Counted from the first letter of the stretch, positions 46,521-56,649 are shown. The stretch: 64,000 nucleotides of DNA from Haloechinothrix sp033042135 (GCF_033042135.1 NZ_WBXM01000006.1:229536-293535), one strand, 5' to 3'. Notes: generated from the sequence alone by a model not told the origin. Numbers and translations are program-made.

Positions 46521-47062
46521 TGGAGCGCCTCCTCATCCTGCACGGCACCCTGCTTACGGTCGAGCTCGGGGCCGTAGACGTAGTAGTCCTGCTCGTCGTC
46601 GCCCAGCCGCATCGGGTGAGGAGGCTCCTCCATCCCGGGCAACAGCGGGGCCATCAGGTCCTCCTTGGTGTAGATGAGCTTCCGCCGGTCGTCGTCGGCG
46701 AGCTCATAGAAATTGATCATCGTCAGCGAGCGGGTCGGGCAGGCCTCGACGCACAGCCCGCAGCCGATGCAGCGGAGGTAGTTGATCTGGTAGTCCTTGC
46801 CGTAACGCTCGCCGGGCGAGTACCGCTCCTCCTCGGTGTTCGTACCGCCCTCGACGAAGATCGCGTCCGCGGGGCACGCCCAAGCGCACAGCTCGCAGCC
46901 GACGCACTTCTCCAGCCCGTCAGGGTGCCGATTGAGCTGGTGCCGTGCCCGGTAGCGCGGGGCAGGCTGGTGGTACTCCTCCGGGTACTGCTCGGTGACC
47001 ACCTTCTTGAACATCGTGGAGAAGGTGACCCCGAACCCTTTCAGCCCGTCAAACATTCCCAT
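46517..47062 (-). CDS. nuoI: NADH-quinone oxidoreductase subunit I
   Basis: This 181-residue ferredoxin-like subunit carries two 4Fe-4S clusters (N6a and N6b) that pass electrons towards quinone. The motifs CVGCELCAWACPADAI and CIGCGLCVEACPTRSL hold all eight cysteines. I chose the ATG at 47060-47062, behind AGGAGGCCGACAACG; it overlaps the end of nuoH by 14 bases. A second ATG two codons on is also possible. Confidence 0.97.
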   Translation of the reverse strand: MGMFDGLKGFGVTFSTMFKKVVTEQYPEEYHQPAPRYRARHQLNRHPDGLEKCVGCELCAWACPADAIFVEGGTNTEEERYSPGERYGKDYQINYLRCIGCGLCVEACPTRSLTMINFYELADDDRRKLIYTKEDLMAPLLPGMEEPPHPMRLGDDEQDYYVYGPELDRKQGAVQDEEALQ

Positions 47063-48407
47063 CGTTGTCGGCCTCCTTCCGGCCTTCGGCTCCGATGGCG
47101 CGGGTGTCGCCGCGTTCCTGGCCTGCGCGCCTGCCACCGACCGCGGTGCGCCGCTTGGGCCGCTTCGGGACTTCCAGATCCAACGGCGGTACCGGGTACC
47201 CGCTGCCGGTGACCGGGACCCGGTCGGTGTGCTGCTCCGCCTGCTTCTCCGGGATCAGCAGGCTCAACAGCACGATCACCGCGATCACCGCACCGCCGAA
47301 GACCAGGATCTGGGTAGTGGTGACCTCCGCGTCGGTGCGCAGCGCCCGGATACCGGCGATCAGCACGATCCAAGCCAGGTTGACCGGGATCAGCACCTTC
47401 CAGCCCAGCCGCATGAACTGGTCGTAGCGGAACCGTGGCAGCGTCCCGCGCAACCAGATGAACAGGAACATGATGACCAGGCACTTGAGCACGAACCACA
47501 GGACCGGCCACCAGCCCTCGTTCAGCATGCCGTCGCCGATCGCCGACAGCGGCCACGGTGCCATGTAACCGCCGAGGAACAGCGTCACCGCGAACGCCGA
47601 CATCACGAAGATCATCACGTACTCGGCGAGAAAGAACAGCGCGAACTTCAACGAGCTGTACTCGGTGTGGAAGCCACCGACCAGCTCGGACTCCGCCTCC
47701 GGGAGGTCGAACGGCGCCCGGTTGGTCTCCCCGACGATGGAGATCAGGAAGATGATGAAGCTCGGCAGCAGCAGTACCGCGAACCAGCCGTCGACCTGCG
47801 CGTCCACGATATCCCCTGTGGACAACGACTGGGCGTACAGGATCACGGCAACCAGCGACAGCCCCATCGCGATCTCATAGGAGATCACCTGAGCGGCCGA
47901 GCGCAACGAACCGAGCAGCGGGTACGGCGAGCCCGACGCCCAGCCCCCGAGCACGATGCCGTACACGCCGATGGCCGAGGCGGCCAGCACCACTAGCACA
48001 CCGACCGGGATATCGATCAGCTGCAGGTACGTGGTGTGCCCGAAGATCTCCACCTGCGGCCCGATGGGGATCACCGCGAGCGCGGCGAACGCGGTGGCGG
48101 TGGAGATCACCGGAGCGAGGAAGTACACCTTCTTGTCCGCCTTCTCCGGCACGATCTCCTCGGCGAAGGCGAGCTTGATGCCGTCGGCGAGGGACTGCAG
48201 CCAGCCACCCGGCCCCACACGGTTGGGGCCGCTGCGGTGCTGCATCCTCGCCACGACCTTGCGCTCCCAGACGATCATGAACAGCGTCATGACCACCCCG
48301 AAGCCGAACAGCATCACGACCTTGAGCAGCACCAGCCACAACGGGTCGTTGGCCAGCACCTCCGCCCGTGTCATCTCCTCGGGCGCCTGGGCGAGAAAGG
48401 CGGTCAT
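47049..48407 (-). CDS. nuoH: NADH-quinone oxidoreductase subunit H
   Basis: This 452-residue membrane subunit of complex I forms part of the quinone chamber. It has the conserved loops RSGPNRVGPGGWLQSLADGI and ETNRAPFDLPEAESELVGGF and about eight helices. The final 60 residues are a polar extension. I chose the ATG at 48405-48407, which overlaps the nuoG stop (ATGA); longer readings run into nuoG. Confidence 0.97.
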   Translation of the reverse strand: MTAFLAQAPEEMTRAEVLANDPLWLVLLKVVMLFGFGVVMTLFMIVWERKVVARMQHRSGPNRVGPGGWLQSLADGIKLAFAEEIVPEKADKKVYFLAPVISTATAFAALAVIPIGPQVEIFGHTTYLQLIDIPVGVLVVLAASAIGVYGIVLGGWASGSPYPLLGSLRSAAQVISYEIAMGLSLVAVILYAQSLSTGDIVDAQVDGWFAVLLLPSFIIFLISIVGETNRAPFDLPEAESELVGGFHTEYSSLKFALFFLAEYVMIFVMSAFAVTLFLGGYMAPWPLSAIGDGMLNEGWWPVLWFVLKCLVIMFLFIWLRGTLPRFRYDQFMRLGWKVLIPVNLAWIVLIAGIRALRTDAEVTTTQILVFGGAVIAVIVLLSLLIPEKQAEQHTDRVPVTGSGYPVPPLDLEVPKRPKRRTAVGGRRAGQERGDTRAIGAEGRKEADNDGNV

Positions 48408-50968
48408 GCGCGGTCTCCCTCCCCACGTGCCGCGGGCTGTGCCTCTCCCGGCGGCGAGCCCGCTGTGAGCGTAACCGCGCCACCGTGCCCGACGCCGAGC
48501 GCGCTGCGCACCGACACCGGGGAGCGGGCAGGAACCCACACGACATCATCGGGCATATCCGTGATCTCGGCTGGCAACGTCAGCTCACCTCGGCCGGTAC
48601 GGACCGTGGTCTGGCCGCCCTGCTCGATGCCGTGCCGATGCGCGGTCGCCGCCGACATCCGCATCACCGCGCGGCGTGCCGTACCCGCCAGGTGCGGCTC
48701 GTCCACCTGGAGCGAGCCGTTGTCGAGCAGCTGATGCCAGGTGGCGAGCACCACCCCGCCACCCGAGCTGGCACCGTCGGCGCCACGCACTTCCGCAGGT
48801 GCCTGCCTCTGCTGCCCGGTACCGCCCGCCTCCGGCGTGCCGTACCGCCGCGCGATCTCGGTGGCCCTGGCCAGCTCTGCCCCCGTGGCGCTGGGGGTCT
48901 GCGTGAACAGGTCCACGTCCATCTCCACAGCCAGCGTGTCCAGGATCCGGCAATCCGGCAGCGCCCCAGTGCCCTCCAAGGTCACCTCGAACTCGCGCTT
49001 GCGACCCTCCCAGTTGAGGTAGCTACCGGACTTCTCGTCGACGGGCGCGATCGGCAGCACCACATCGGCGTGCTCTGTCACCGGGCTGGGACGCATCTCG
49101 ATACTGAGCACGAATCCAGCGGTGCGCAGCGCCTCGCGCGCGGCAGCTGGATCCGGCAGGTCGTCCGGGTCCACCCCGGCGACGACCAGCGCATCCAGCT
49201 CGCCCTTGGCGGCGGCGGCGATGATCTCGCCGGTGTCCCTTCCCCGGTTCGCGGGCAACGCGCTCACGTCGGTGCCCCACAACGAGGCGAGCTCCGCGCG
49301 GGCACCGGCGTCGCTTACCGGCGCGCCGCCGGGCAGCAGCACGGGCACCGCTCCTGCTTCGAGCGCGCCGCGCTCCCCGGCACGTCGCGGGATCCAGGCG
49401 ACGCGCGCCCCGGTGCGTCGCGACAACTCGTCCACCGCGGCGAACAGCCCGGGCACCTCGGCCGCCCGCTCGCCGAGCAGGACCACCGCGCCGGGGGTCC
49501 GTAGCGCCTCGTCCAGGTCTGCGGCGTGCCCGGCGATACCTGCCACGGCGGCGGCCTCCCCGCCTGGCGGGCAGGTCAGCAGCTCACCAAAGGTCTTGCG
49601 CACCGACGGCGTGGCCCACTGGCCAATGTGGAACACCCGGGTACCGCGATCCCGCGCGGCCTTGCGCAGCCGCAGGAACACGATGGGCGATTCCTCTTCC
49701 GGCTCGAAAGCCACACACAGCACGGCCGGTGCCTGCTCCAAGTCGGCGTAGGTCACACCGGACTCCGACCCGACACCGGTACCGAGCACCCTGCTGGTCA
49801 GGAAGTCGAGCTCGGCAGCGGAGTGGGCGCGCGCACGGAAGTCGATGTCGTTGGTGCGCAGCGCCATCCTGGCGAACTTGGCGTAGGCGTAGGCGTCCTC
49901 GACGGTGAGCCTGCCTCCTGCCAGGACGGCACCGCCGCCGCGCTCGCGCGCGTCGAGCAGTGCCTGCGAGGCCCGGCGCAGCGCCTCCGTCCACGCTGCC
50001 TCGCGGAGCTCACCGGTGCCTGCGTCGCGCACCAGCGGCTTACGGATCCGGTCGCGGGAGGTGGCGTAGCGGAACGCGAACCGGCCCTTGTCGCAGTCCC
50101 ATTCCTCGTTCACCTCGGGGTCCTCCCCGGCGAGCCTGCGCATCACCTTGCCGCGCCGGAAGTCGCTGCGCAGCGAGCATCCCGCCGAACAGTGCTCGCA
50201 CACGCTCGGCGAGGACACCAGGTCGAACGGCCGCGACCGGAACCGGTACTCGGCAGAGGTCAGCGCGCCGACCGGGCAGATCTGGATGGTGTTGCCGGAG
50301 AAGTAGCTCTGGAACGGATCCCCGGCCGAGGTGCGGGATGCGGAGTCGATCACATCGCTGGTCTCGGCGGTTCCCACCTGCTGGTTGGGACCGCGCTCCA
50401 GCATCTCGATGAACGGATCACCCGCGATCTGCTCGGAGAACCGGGTGCAACGCTGGCACAGCACGCAGCGCTCCCGATCGAGCAGCACCTGCGAGGAGAT
50501 CGCCAACGGCTTGGGGAAGGTGCGCTTTTTGTCGACGAACCGCGATGTCGCTCTGCCGTGGGCCATCGCCTGGTTCTGCAGCGGGCACTCGCCGCCCTTG
50601 TCGCAGATCGGGCAGTCCAGCGGGTGGTTGATGAGCAGCAGCTCCATCACACCCTCCTGGGCCTTCTCGGCGACCCGGGAGGTGTACTGGGTCTTGACCA
50701 CCATGCCTTCGGCCACCGTGATGGTGCAGGAGGCCTGTGGCTTCGGCATGGGCCTACCGTTGACCTCGACCTCGACCAGGCACTGGCGACAGGCGCCAGC
50801 CGGGTCGAGCAGCGGGTGATCGCAGAACCGCGGGATCACCGTGCCGATCCGTTCGGCGGTGCGGATCACCAGCTCGCCTTCCGGGGCGATGACCTCCTGG
50901 CCGTCGATCGTCAGCCGGACGTGCCCCTCGGGTACCTCGGTCTGCTGCTCCTCCGGCGCGATCGTCAT
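48404..50968 (-). CDS. nuoG: NADH-quinone oxidoreductase subunit G
   Basis: This 854-residue iron-sulphur subunit of complex I has a 2Fe-2S domain (RFCDHPLLDPAGACRQC), the His/Cys N5 cluster region (HPLDCPICDKGGECPLQNQA), CVLCQRCTRF and ICPVGALTS. It also keeps the extra N7 cluster motif (CEHCSAGC followed by DCDKGRF), which many bacteria have. The molybdopterin-oxidoreductase-like domain fills the rest. Its start overlaps the nuoF stop. Confidence 0.97.
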   Translation of the reverse strand: MTIAPEEQQTEVPEGHVRLTIDGQEVIAPEGELVIRTAERIGTVIPRFCDHPLLDPAGACRQCLVEVEVNGRPMPKPQASCTITVAEGMVVKTQYTSRVAEKAQEGVMELLLINHPLDCPICDKGGECPLQNQAMAHGRATSRFVDKKRTFPKPLAISSQVLLDRERCVLCQRCTRFSEQIAGDPFIEMLERGPNQQVGTAETSDVIDSASRTSAGDPFQSYFSGNTIQICPVGALTSAEYRFRSRPFDLVSSPSVCEHCSAGCSLRSDFRRGKVMRRLAGEDPEVNEEWDCDKGRFAFRYATSRDRIRKPLVRDAGTGELREAAWTEALRRASQALLDARERGGGAVLAGGRLTVEDAYAYAKFARMALRTNDIDFRARAHSAAELDFLTSRVLGTGVGSESGVTYADLEQAPAVLCVAFEPEEESPIVFLRLRKAARDRGTRVFHIGQWATPSVRKTFGELLTCPPGGEAAAVAGIAGHAADLDEALRTPGAVVLLGERAAEVPGLFAAVDELSRRTGARVAWIPRRAGERGALEAGAVPVLLPGGAPVSDAGARAELASLWGTDVSALPANRGRDTGEIIAAAAKGELDALVVAGVDPDDLPDPAAAREALRTAGFVLSIEMRPSPVTEHADVVLPIAPVDEKSGSYLNWEGRKREFEVTLEGTGALPDCRILDTLAVEMDVDLFTQTPSATGAELARATEIARRYGTPEAGGTGQQRQAPAEVRGADGASSGGGVVLATWHQLLDNGSLQVDEPHLAGTARRAVMRMSAATAHRHGIEQGGQTTVRTGRGELTLPAEITDMPDDVVWVPARSPVSVRSALGVGHGGAVTLTAGSPPGEAQPAARGEGDRA

Positions 50969-52290
50969 GCGGACGCTCCTACCAACGCGGATTCGGTCTG
51001 CTCGGTGTCACCGGTCTGCCCTGCCTTGTTCCGCTCGCACAACGCGAGGAACTCGTCCCGGAAGTACTGGATGCCGCTGGTGATCGGGCTGACAGCACCG
51101 TCACCGAGCGCGCAGAACGAGCGGCCGAGCACGTTGTCGCAGACGTCGAGGAGCGTATCGATGTCCTCCTCGGTTCCCCTGCCTTCGACCATCCGCTCCA
51201 GGATCTGGGCCAGCCAGAACGTTCCCTCCCGGCAAGGAGTGCACTTACCACAGGACTCGTGTTCGTAGAACTGCGTCCACTTCATCACCGCCCACGGCAC
51301 CGACACCGTCTCGTTGAAGATCATCAGGGCGGTGGTGCCGAGCATGGATCCCGCTTCGGCCGCGCCCTCGAAGTCCAGCGGCACGTCGAGGTGGTCGGCG
51401 GTGAACAACGGCGTGGACGAGCCGCCTGGCGTCCAGAACTTCAGCGGGATGCCGTCTTTCATGCCGCCCGCCATGTCGAGCAGCTCGCGCAGCGTGATGC
51501 CGAGCGGAGCCTCGTACTGCCCTGGCCGCTCCACGTGGCCGGAGATCGAGTAGATCTTGGGTCCAGGGGACTTCTCGGTGCCCATCTCGCGGAACCAGTC
51601 CACCCCGCCGTTGACGATGAACGGCACGGTCGCGATGGTCTCCACGTTGTTCACCGTCGTCGGCTTGCCGTACAGCCCGGAGGCCGCGGGAAACGGTGGT
51701 TTCAGCCGCGGCTGACCCCTGCGCCCCTCCAGCGAGTCCAGCAGCGCCGTCTCCTCGCCGCAGATGTAGGCGCCCGCGCCCGCGTGCACCGTGATGTCCA
51801 GGTCGAAACCGGAGCCGAGGATGTTGGTGCCGAGGTAGCCTGCCTCGTACGCCTCCGCCACCGCCGCGTGCAGCCTGCGGAGGCAGTGCAGCACCTCGCC
51901 GCGCACGTAGATGAAGCAGCGGTTCGCGCGCATGGCATAGGCCGAGATGATGCAGCCCTCGATCAGCGAGTGCGGGTCGGCCATCATCAGCGGGATGTCC
52001 TTGCACGTGCCCGGCTCGCCCTCATCGGCGTTGATGACCAGGTAGTGCGGCCTGTCCTGGCGCACGTTCTCGCCGGTCGGCATGAACCCCCACTTCACAC
52101 CGGCGGGAAAGCCCGCACCACCACGGCCTCGCAACCCCGCGTCCTTGATCAGCTTCACCAGCTGTTCCGGGGTGCCGCGCAGCGCCTTGCGTACCGCGGT
52201 GTAGCCCTCCAGCTGCTCGTAAGTCGACAGCCGCCACGATTTCGGCGAGAGCCACCGCTTCGTCAGTACCGGGGTGATCGGATCGGTCAC
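50965..52290 (-). CDS. nuoF: NADH-quinone oxidoreductase subunit F
   Basis: This 441-residue NADH- and FMN-binding subunit takes electrons from NADH. It has the nucleotide site GLRGRGGAGFPAGVKW, the FMN/NADH segment CGEETALLDSLEG and the N3 cluster motif SCGKCTPCREGTFW. Length is standard. The GTG start overlaps the nuoE stop (GTGA). Confidence 0.98.
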   Translation of the reverse strand: MTDPITPVLTKRWLSPKSWRLSTYEQLEGYTAVRKALRGTPEQLVKLIKDAGLRGRGGAGFPAGVKWGFMPTGENVRQDRPHYLVINADEGEPGTCKDIPLMMADPHSLIEGCIISAYAMRANRCFIYVRGEVLHCLRRLHAAVAEAYEAGYLGTNILGSGFDLDITVHAGAGAYICGEETALLDSLEGRRGQPRLKPPFPAASGLYGKPTTVNNVETIATVPFIVNGGVDWFREMGTEKSPGPKIYSISGHVERPGQYEAPLGITLRELLDMAGGMKDGIPLKFWTPGGSSTPLFTADHLDVPLDFEGAAEAGSMLGTTALMIFNETVSVPWAVMKWTQFYEHESCGKCTPCREGTFWLAQILERMVEGRGTEEDIDTLLDVCDNVLGRSFCALGDGAVSPITSGIQYFRDEFLALCERNKAGQTGDTEQTESALVGASA

Positions 52291-53078
52291 TGCTTGTCCA
52301 CCTCCGGGAGTGCGACGTCATCAGGCATCGCGGGAGCCGTCCAGCCCTGGTCCTCGGCCATCCGTGCGCCCCGCGTGGTCTCCTCCGCCGCGGTCGGCAC
52401 ATCCACATCGGCCTCGAACCGGTCCCCCTCCGGGAAGAACCCGGCGAGCTGCAGCTCGGCCGACCGGAAATCGGTCAGCGGGGCTCCCCGCGTCGGTTCG
52501 GGCCGCTCGCCCCGCCGCAGCGCGTCGACCAGCTCGACTGCGCTCTCCGGGGATTGCTTGTCGAAGTACTCGTAGTTGACCTGCACCACCGGCGCCAAGT
52601 CGCACGCGGCGAGACACTCGGCGTGCTCCAGGGTGATCGACCCCGGCTCGCCCGGCGAGCCCGCGGTCTCCTCGTGGCCAAGCCGGCCACCGCCGCCTCC
52701 GGAATCGCCGCCGAGATACTCCTGCAGCGTGCGGTAGACGTCGTCGCCACCCATGGCCGCGCACAGCGTGTTGGTGCACACGCTGACCAGGTGCTCGCCA
52801 CAGGGCTTGCGCTTGTACATGGTGTAGAAGGTGGCGACCCCGCTGACCTCGGCCTCGCTGAGGTCCAGGTGCTCGGCGCAGAAAGTGATGCCCTCCTGGC
52901 TGACGTAGCCCTGCACCGACTGCACCAGGTGCAGCAGCGGGAGCAGCGCCGAGCGCGACTCCGGGTACCGGGCGATGATCTCGCGCGCCCTGGTGTGAGT
53001 GTCGGCGTCGAAGACCTCGGCGGCACCGCCGCCCGAGACGGCTCCCGCCGGTGTGGACTGTCCGTGCGGCTGGCTCAC
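52287..53078 (-). CDS. nuoE: NADH-quinone oxidoreductase subunit E
   Basis: This 263-residue subunit holds the 2Fe-2S cluster N1a with cysteines in CTNTLC and ECLAACDLAP. The family helix bundle is at about 25-90. The C-terminal 70 residues or so are an extension beyond the usual 160-170 residues. The GTG start overlaps the nuoD stop. Confidence 0.96.
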   Translation of the reverse strand: MSQPHGQSTPAGAVSGGGAAEVFDADTHTRAREIIARYPESRSALLPLLHLVQSVQGYVSQEGITFCAEHLDLSEAEVSGVATFYTMYKRKPCGEHLVSVCTNTLCAAMGGDDVYRTLQEYLGGDSGGGGGRLGHEETAGSPGEPGSITLEHAECLAACDLAPVVQVNYEYFDKQSPESAVELVDALRRGERPEPTRGAPLTDFRSAELQLAGFFPEGDRFEADVDVPTAAEETTRGARMAEDQGWTAPAMPDDVALPEVDKQ

Positions 53079-54427
53079 CGGTCACACCCTCCCATCACGG
53101 GATCCAGCGAGGCGATGGCCGCGATGACGTCGGCGACCATGCCTCCTTCCGACATCGCCGGCGTGGATTGCAGATTCACGAAGCTGGGGTCGCGCACGTG
53201 CACGCGCGCCGGCCGGGTACCCCCGTCGGAGACCATGTGGTAGCCGAGCTCGCCCCGAGGCGATTCCACTGCCGCGTACACCTGGCCGGGCGGCACGCTG
53301 AAACCCTCGGTCACCAGCTTGAAGTGATGGATCAGTGCCTCCATCGACTGGCCCATGATGTTGCGCACGTGCTCCAGCGAGTTCCCGATACCGTCCGAGG
53401 CCACCGACAGCTGCGCCGGCCAGGCGATCTTGGCGTCGTCCACCATGATCGGGCCGGGCTCCAGCTTCTGTACCGCCTGCTTGATGATGCGCAGCGACTG
53501 GTGGATCTCCTCGACGCGGAGCAGGTAACGCGCGTAGGCATCGGCCTCGTTGGCCACCGGCACCTCGAAGTCGTACTCCTCGTAACCGAGGTACGGCTCG
53601 GTCTTGCGCAGGTCCCACGGCAGCCCGGCCGAGCGCAGCACCGGCCCGCTGACCCCGAGCGCGAGGCAGGCGTCGACCGGCAGGTAGGCGATGCCCTTCA
53701 GGCGGTTCTGCCAGATGGGCTGGCCGGTGAGCATCTTGTCGTAGTTGGGAAGGCGCTCGTCCATCACCTTGATGAACTCGTCGACCTTTTCCGCGGTGTC
53801 CTCCGGGACGTCCTGGGCCACCCCGCCGGGCCGGATGAAGGCGTGGTTCATCCGCAGGCCGGTGAGGTACTCGAGCAGGTGCAGCACCTCCTCACGCTCC
53901 CGGAAGCCCGAGGTCATCGCGGTGAGCGCACCCAGCTCCATCCCCCCGGTGGCCAGCGCGACCATGTGGGAGCTGATCCGGTTGAGCTCCAGCAACAGCA
54001 CCCGGATCACCTGGGCGCGCCATGGGACCTCGATACCGAGGAGCTTCTCCACACCCATGCAGTACGCCGCCTCGTTGGACAGCGGCGCGAGGTAATCCAT
54101 GCGGGTGACGAAGGTGACGCCTTGCGTCCAGTTCCGGAACTCCGTGTTCTTCTCGATCCCGGTGTGCAGGTAGCCGACCACCGAGCGGAGGTTGGTGACG
54201 GTCTCGCCTTCGATCTCCACCACCAGCCGCAGCACCCCGTGGGTGGACGGGTGCTGCGGGCCGAGGTTCATCACGATCCGGTCATCGCTGCCGATATCGG
54301 AGGTGACCTCGTCCCAGTCGCCGCCGGTAACGGTGAACACTCGCCCCTCGGTGGTGTCCCGGTACTCCGCGTAGGGGTCGGTGCCCGAACCGGTCATGTC
54401 GTTGTCGGTGTAATCGCCGGATGTCAT
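53075..54427 (-). CDS. nuoD: NADH-quinone oxidoreductase subunit D
   Basis: This 450-residue 49-kDa-type subunit, with NuoB, forms the quinone-binding site. It has NLGPQHPSTHGVLRLVVEI with the quinone-site His, GYLHTGIEKNTE, SPRGELGYHMVSDGGTRPAR and RDPSFVNLQ. The nickel-binding cysteines of related hydrogenases are absent, as expected. The start overlaps the nuoC stop (ATGA). Confidence 0.98.
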   Translation of the reverse strand: MTSGDYTDNDMTGSGTDPYAEYRDTTEGRVFTVTGGDWDEVTSDIGSDDRIVMNLGPQHPSTHGVLRLVVEIEGETVTNLRSVVGYLHTGIEKNTEFRNWTQGVTFVTRMDYLAPLSNEAAYCMGVEKLLGIEVPWRAQVIRVLLLELNRISSHMVALATGGMELGALTAMTSGFREREEVLHLLEYLTGLRMNHAFIRPGGVAQDVPEDTAEKVDEFIKVMDERLPNYDKMLTGQPIWQNRLKGIAYLPVDACLALGVSGPVLRSAGLPWDLRKTEPYLGYEEYDFEVPVANEADAYARYLLRVEEIHQSLRIIKQAVQKLEPGPIMVDDAKIAWPAQLSVASDGIGNSLEHVRNIMGQSMEALIHHFKLVTEGFSVPPGQVYAAVESPRGELGYHMVSDGGTRPARVHVRDPSFVNLQSTPAMSEGGMVADVIAAIASLDPVMGGCDR

Positions 54428-55254
54428 GTATACGCCCTCCGCTGATCCGGGGGAGGTACCTCGGTGCCCTTGTACTCGACCGGGATGCCACCGAGCGGGT
54501 AGTCCTTGCGCTGCGGGTGTCCTTCCCAGTCGTCGGGCATCAGGATGCGGGTCAGGCCGGGGTGGCCGTCGTAGATGATGCCGAACATGTCCCAGGCTTC
54601 CCGCTCCTGCCAGTCGGCGGTGGGGTACACGTCGACGACCGAGGGCACGTGCGGATCATCGACGTCGAGGCAGACCTCGAGCCGGATGCGCCTGCGGTAG
54701 GTCATCGACAGCAGGTGGTAGACGGAGTGCAGCCGCTGCGGCACGTCCACCCCGTAGTCCACACCGGAGACCGAGCTGCAGAACTCGAACCGCAGCGCCT
54801 GGTCGTCGCGTAGCGTGCGGCAGATCCCGACGAGGTGCTCCCGCTGCACATAGAAGGTGATCTCACCGCGGTCGATGGTGATCTGCTGGATGGCGCTGCG
54901 CGGGATCTCGTTGGCGTCCAGCGCGGCGAGGAAGTCGTCGACGAAATCGTCGAACCAGTCGCCGTACGGCCGCTCGGCGGCGGGCGGGGTGTATGCGGGT
55001 AACCGCAGCCCGCCGTACCCGGAGGTGTCACCGGTCCCCGAGACGCCGAACATGCCCTTACGCTCGCGCCCGGCGACCACCGGTTGCGCGGGACGTGGAC
55101 CGTACGGCTCGAGTGCGTCCTCACCGTTGTCGCCGCCGCGCTCGGCACTGGACTGGTCCTCGCCCGGCTGTGGCTTACTGTCGGCGATCTCGTCGGGCCG
55201 CGAAGCCTCGCCGGGTGTTTCCTGCTCGGTGGTGGGTTCGTCAGGTTCGGTCAC
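54424..55254 (-). CDS. nuoC: NADH-quinone oxidoreductase subunit C
   Basis: This 276-residue 30-kDa-type subunit has a disordered N-terminal extension (about 70 residues, Glu/Pro-rich) before the core. Core motifs include YRRRIRLEVCLD, YPTADWQEREAWDMFGI, GHPGLTRILMPDDWEGHPQR and KDYPLGGIPVEY. I chose the GTG at 55252-55254, behind GATGAGG; a TTG seven codons upstream would overlap nuoB. Confidence 0.95.
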   Translation of the reverse strand: MTEPDEPTTEQETPGEASRPDEIADSKPQPGEDQSSAERGGDNGEDALEPYGPRPAQPVVAGRERKGMFGVSGTGDTSGYGGLRLPAYTPPAAERPYGDWFDDFVDDFLAALDANEIPRSAIQQITIDRGEITFYVQREHLVGICRTLRDDQALRFEFCSSVSGVDYGVDVPQRLHSVYHLLSMTYRRRIRLEVCLDVDDPHVPSVVDVYPTADWQEREAWDMFGIIYDGHPGLTRILMPDDWEGHPQRKDYPLGGIPVEYKGTEVPPPDQRRAYT

Positions 55255-55261
55255 GCTGGCC

Positions 55262-55924
55262 TCATCGCTCCTCAAGCAGCTCGAGCGGGATCGTCGTGCG
55301 GCGCTTGCCCTCCACCTCGTTGGCGGGGACGTCGGCGAGCCGGGCGTCGCGGGTGGACTTGGGGGCGAAGCGCACCGAGGAGGGCGGCAGTGCCCGCACG
55401 GCCTCGTCCTCGCCGAGCTCCGCCTCGCGCTCGGCCTTCTCCGCGGCGCGGCGCGGGCCGAGCGGTTCCTCGCTGATCTTCGCGTGCAGCTTCAAGATGG
55501 CATCCATCAACATCTCCGGCCGCGGCGGGCAGCCGGGCAGGTACATGTCCACGGGGACGACGTGATCGACGCCCTGCACGATCGCGTAGTTGTTGAACAT
55601 GCCGCCGGAAGAGGCACACACACCCATCGAGAGCACCCACTTCGGCTCCGACATCTGGTCGTAGATCTGCCGCAGCACCGGGGCCATCTTCTGGCTCACC
55701 CGACCGGCCACGATCATCAGGTCGGCCTGCCTCGGCGAGGCGCGGAACACCTCCATGCCGAACCTGGACAGGTCGTAGCGCGGCCCCCCGGTGGTCATCA
55801 TCTCGATGGCGCAGCAGGCGAGGCCGAAGGTCGCGGGCCACAGCGAGGATTTGCGGGACCAGTTCGCCAGCTTCTCGACGCTGGCGAGCATGATCCCGCT
55901 CGGTAGCTTCTCCTCAAGACCCAT
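55262..55924 (-). CDS. nuoB: NADH-quinone oxidoreductase subunit B
   Basis: This 220-residue subunit carries the N2 cluster, the last before quinone. Its cysteines are visible in FGLACCAIEMM, MGVCASSGG and PGCPPRPE. The last 50 residues are an extension beyond the conserved core. The ATG start follows GGGAGGGATCCACC. It lies 99 bases after nuoA. Confidence 0.98.
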   Translation of the reverse strand: MGLEEKLPSGIMLASVEKLANWSRKSSLWPATFGLACCAIEMMTTGGPRYDLSRFGMEVFRASPRQADLMIVAGRVSQKMAPVLRQIYDQMSEPKWVLSMGVCASSGGMFNNYAIVQGVDHVVPVDMYLPGCPPRPEMLMDAILKLHAKISEEPLGPRRAAEKAEREAELGEDEAVRALPPSSVRFAPKSTRDARLADVPANEVEGKRRTTIPLELLEER

Positions 55925-56023
55925 GGTGGATCCCTCCCGTATTGGCCGCGGTGCTCATCGAGCCGCGGGCGGTACTCACCGGACCGCTCACCGCGCGTGC
56001 CGCGCGGACCGGTCGCGTGCGGC

Positions 56024-56473
56024 TCAGTCCCATTCCAGACCCCCTCGGGCCCACTCATACACGTACGGGATCGTGATCGCGACGATGAAGATCGTCACCG
56101 CGACGAAGCCGAACAGCCCGACGGCGTCCGCGGCGACCGCGTAGGGGTACAGGAAGACCATCTCGATGTCGAACAGGATGAACAGCATCCCGGTCAGGTA
56201 GAACTTCACCGGGATCCGGCCGCCGCCGACCACCGGATCGGGGGACGCTTCGATGCCGCACTCGTAGTACTCGACCTTCGCCCTGTTGTACCGCTTCGGA
56301 CCGATCAACGGAGCGAGGATGACCGAGAACAGCGCGAACCCGGTGGACAGCGCGATCAACAACACCAGGGGGAGGTAGGTCTCCACCGCGCTGGCGGCAG
56401 GCTCGCCTTGCGCGAGGGTCAACTCGGCGGCTGCTGCAGCAGGCGCGACTGGTGAGCTTCCGAGCATGGGCAC
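56024..56473 (-). CDS. nuoA: NADH-quinone oxidoreductase subunit A
   Basis: This 149-residue membrane subunit of complex I has three helices and the conserved loop KVEYYECGIEASPDP, with the quinone-site cysteine, plus FDIEMVFLYPYAV. I chose the GTG at 56471-56473 because AAAGGA lies at the right distance; an ATG two codons on is also possible. It is the first gene of the nuoA-N operon, downstream of two Rex operators. Confidence 0.96.
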   Translation of the reverse strand: MPMLGSSPVAPAAAAAELTLAQGEPAASAVETYLPLVLLIALSTGFALFSVILAPLIGPKRYNRAKVEYYECGIEASPDPVVGGGRIPVKFYLTGMLFILFDIEMVFLYPYAVAADAVGLFGFVAVTIFIVAITIPYVYEWARGGLEWD

Positions 56474-56617
56474 CGCTGTCCTTTCTCGCCCCGTATCACA
56501 GCCGGTGCGGGCTGGCCGGGTCCTACGGTCCTCGCAACTCCCTTCCGGGCGCTGCCGTCCGGGCTCTGCGGGCACCCTAAGGACCCGGGGTGGTGGCCGG
56601 ATCGTTCGGGTCACTGC

Positions 56618-56635
56618 TTGTGAACACATTCACAA
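56618..56635. promoter_or_regulatory. Rex operator 1
   Basis: TTGTGAACACATTCACAA: both seven-base arms match the published Streptomyces Rex operator pattern (TTGTGAA-N4-TTCACAA). Rex releases DNA when NADH rises, derepressing respiratory genes; nuoA-N is a known Rex target in Streptomyces. Confidence 0.88.
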
Positions 56636-56649
56636 GGTCGCTCGCCGTG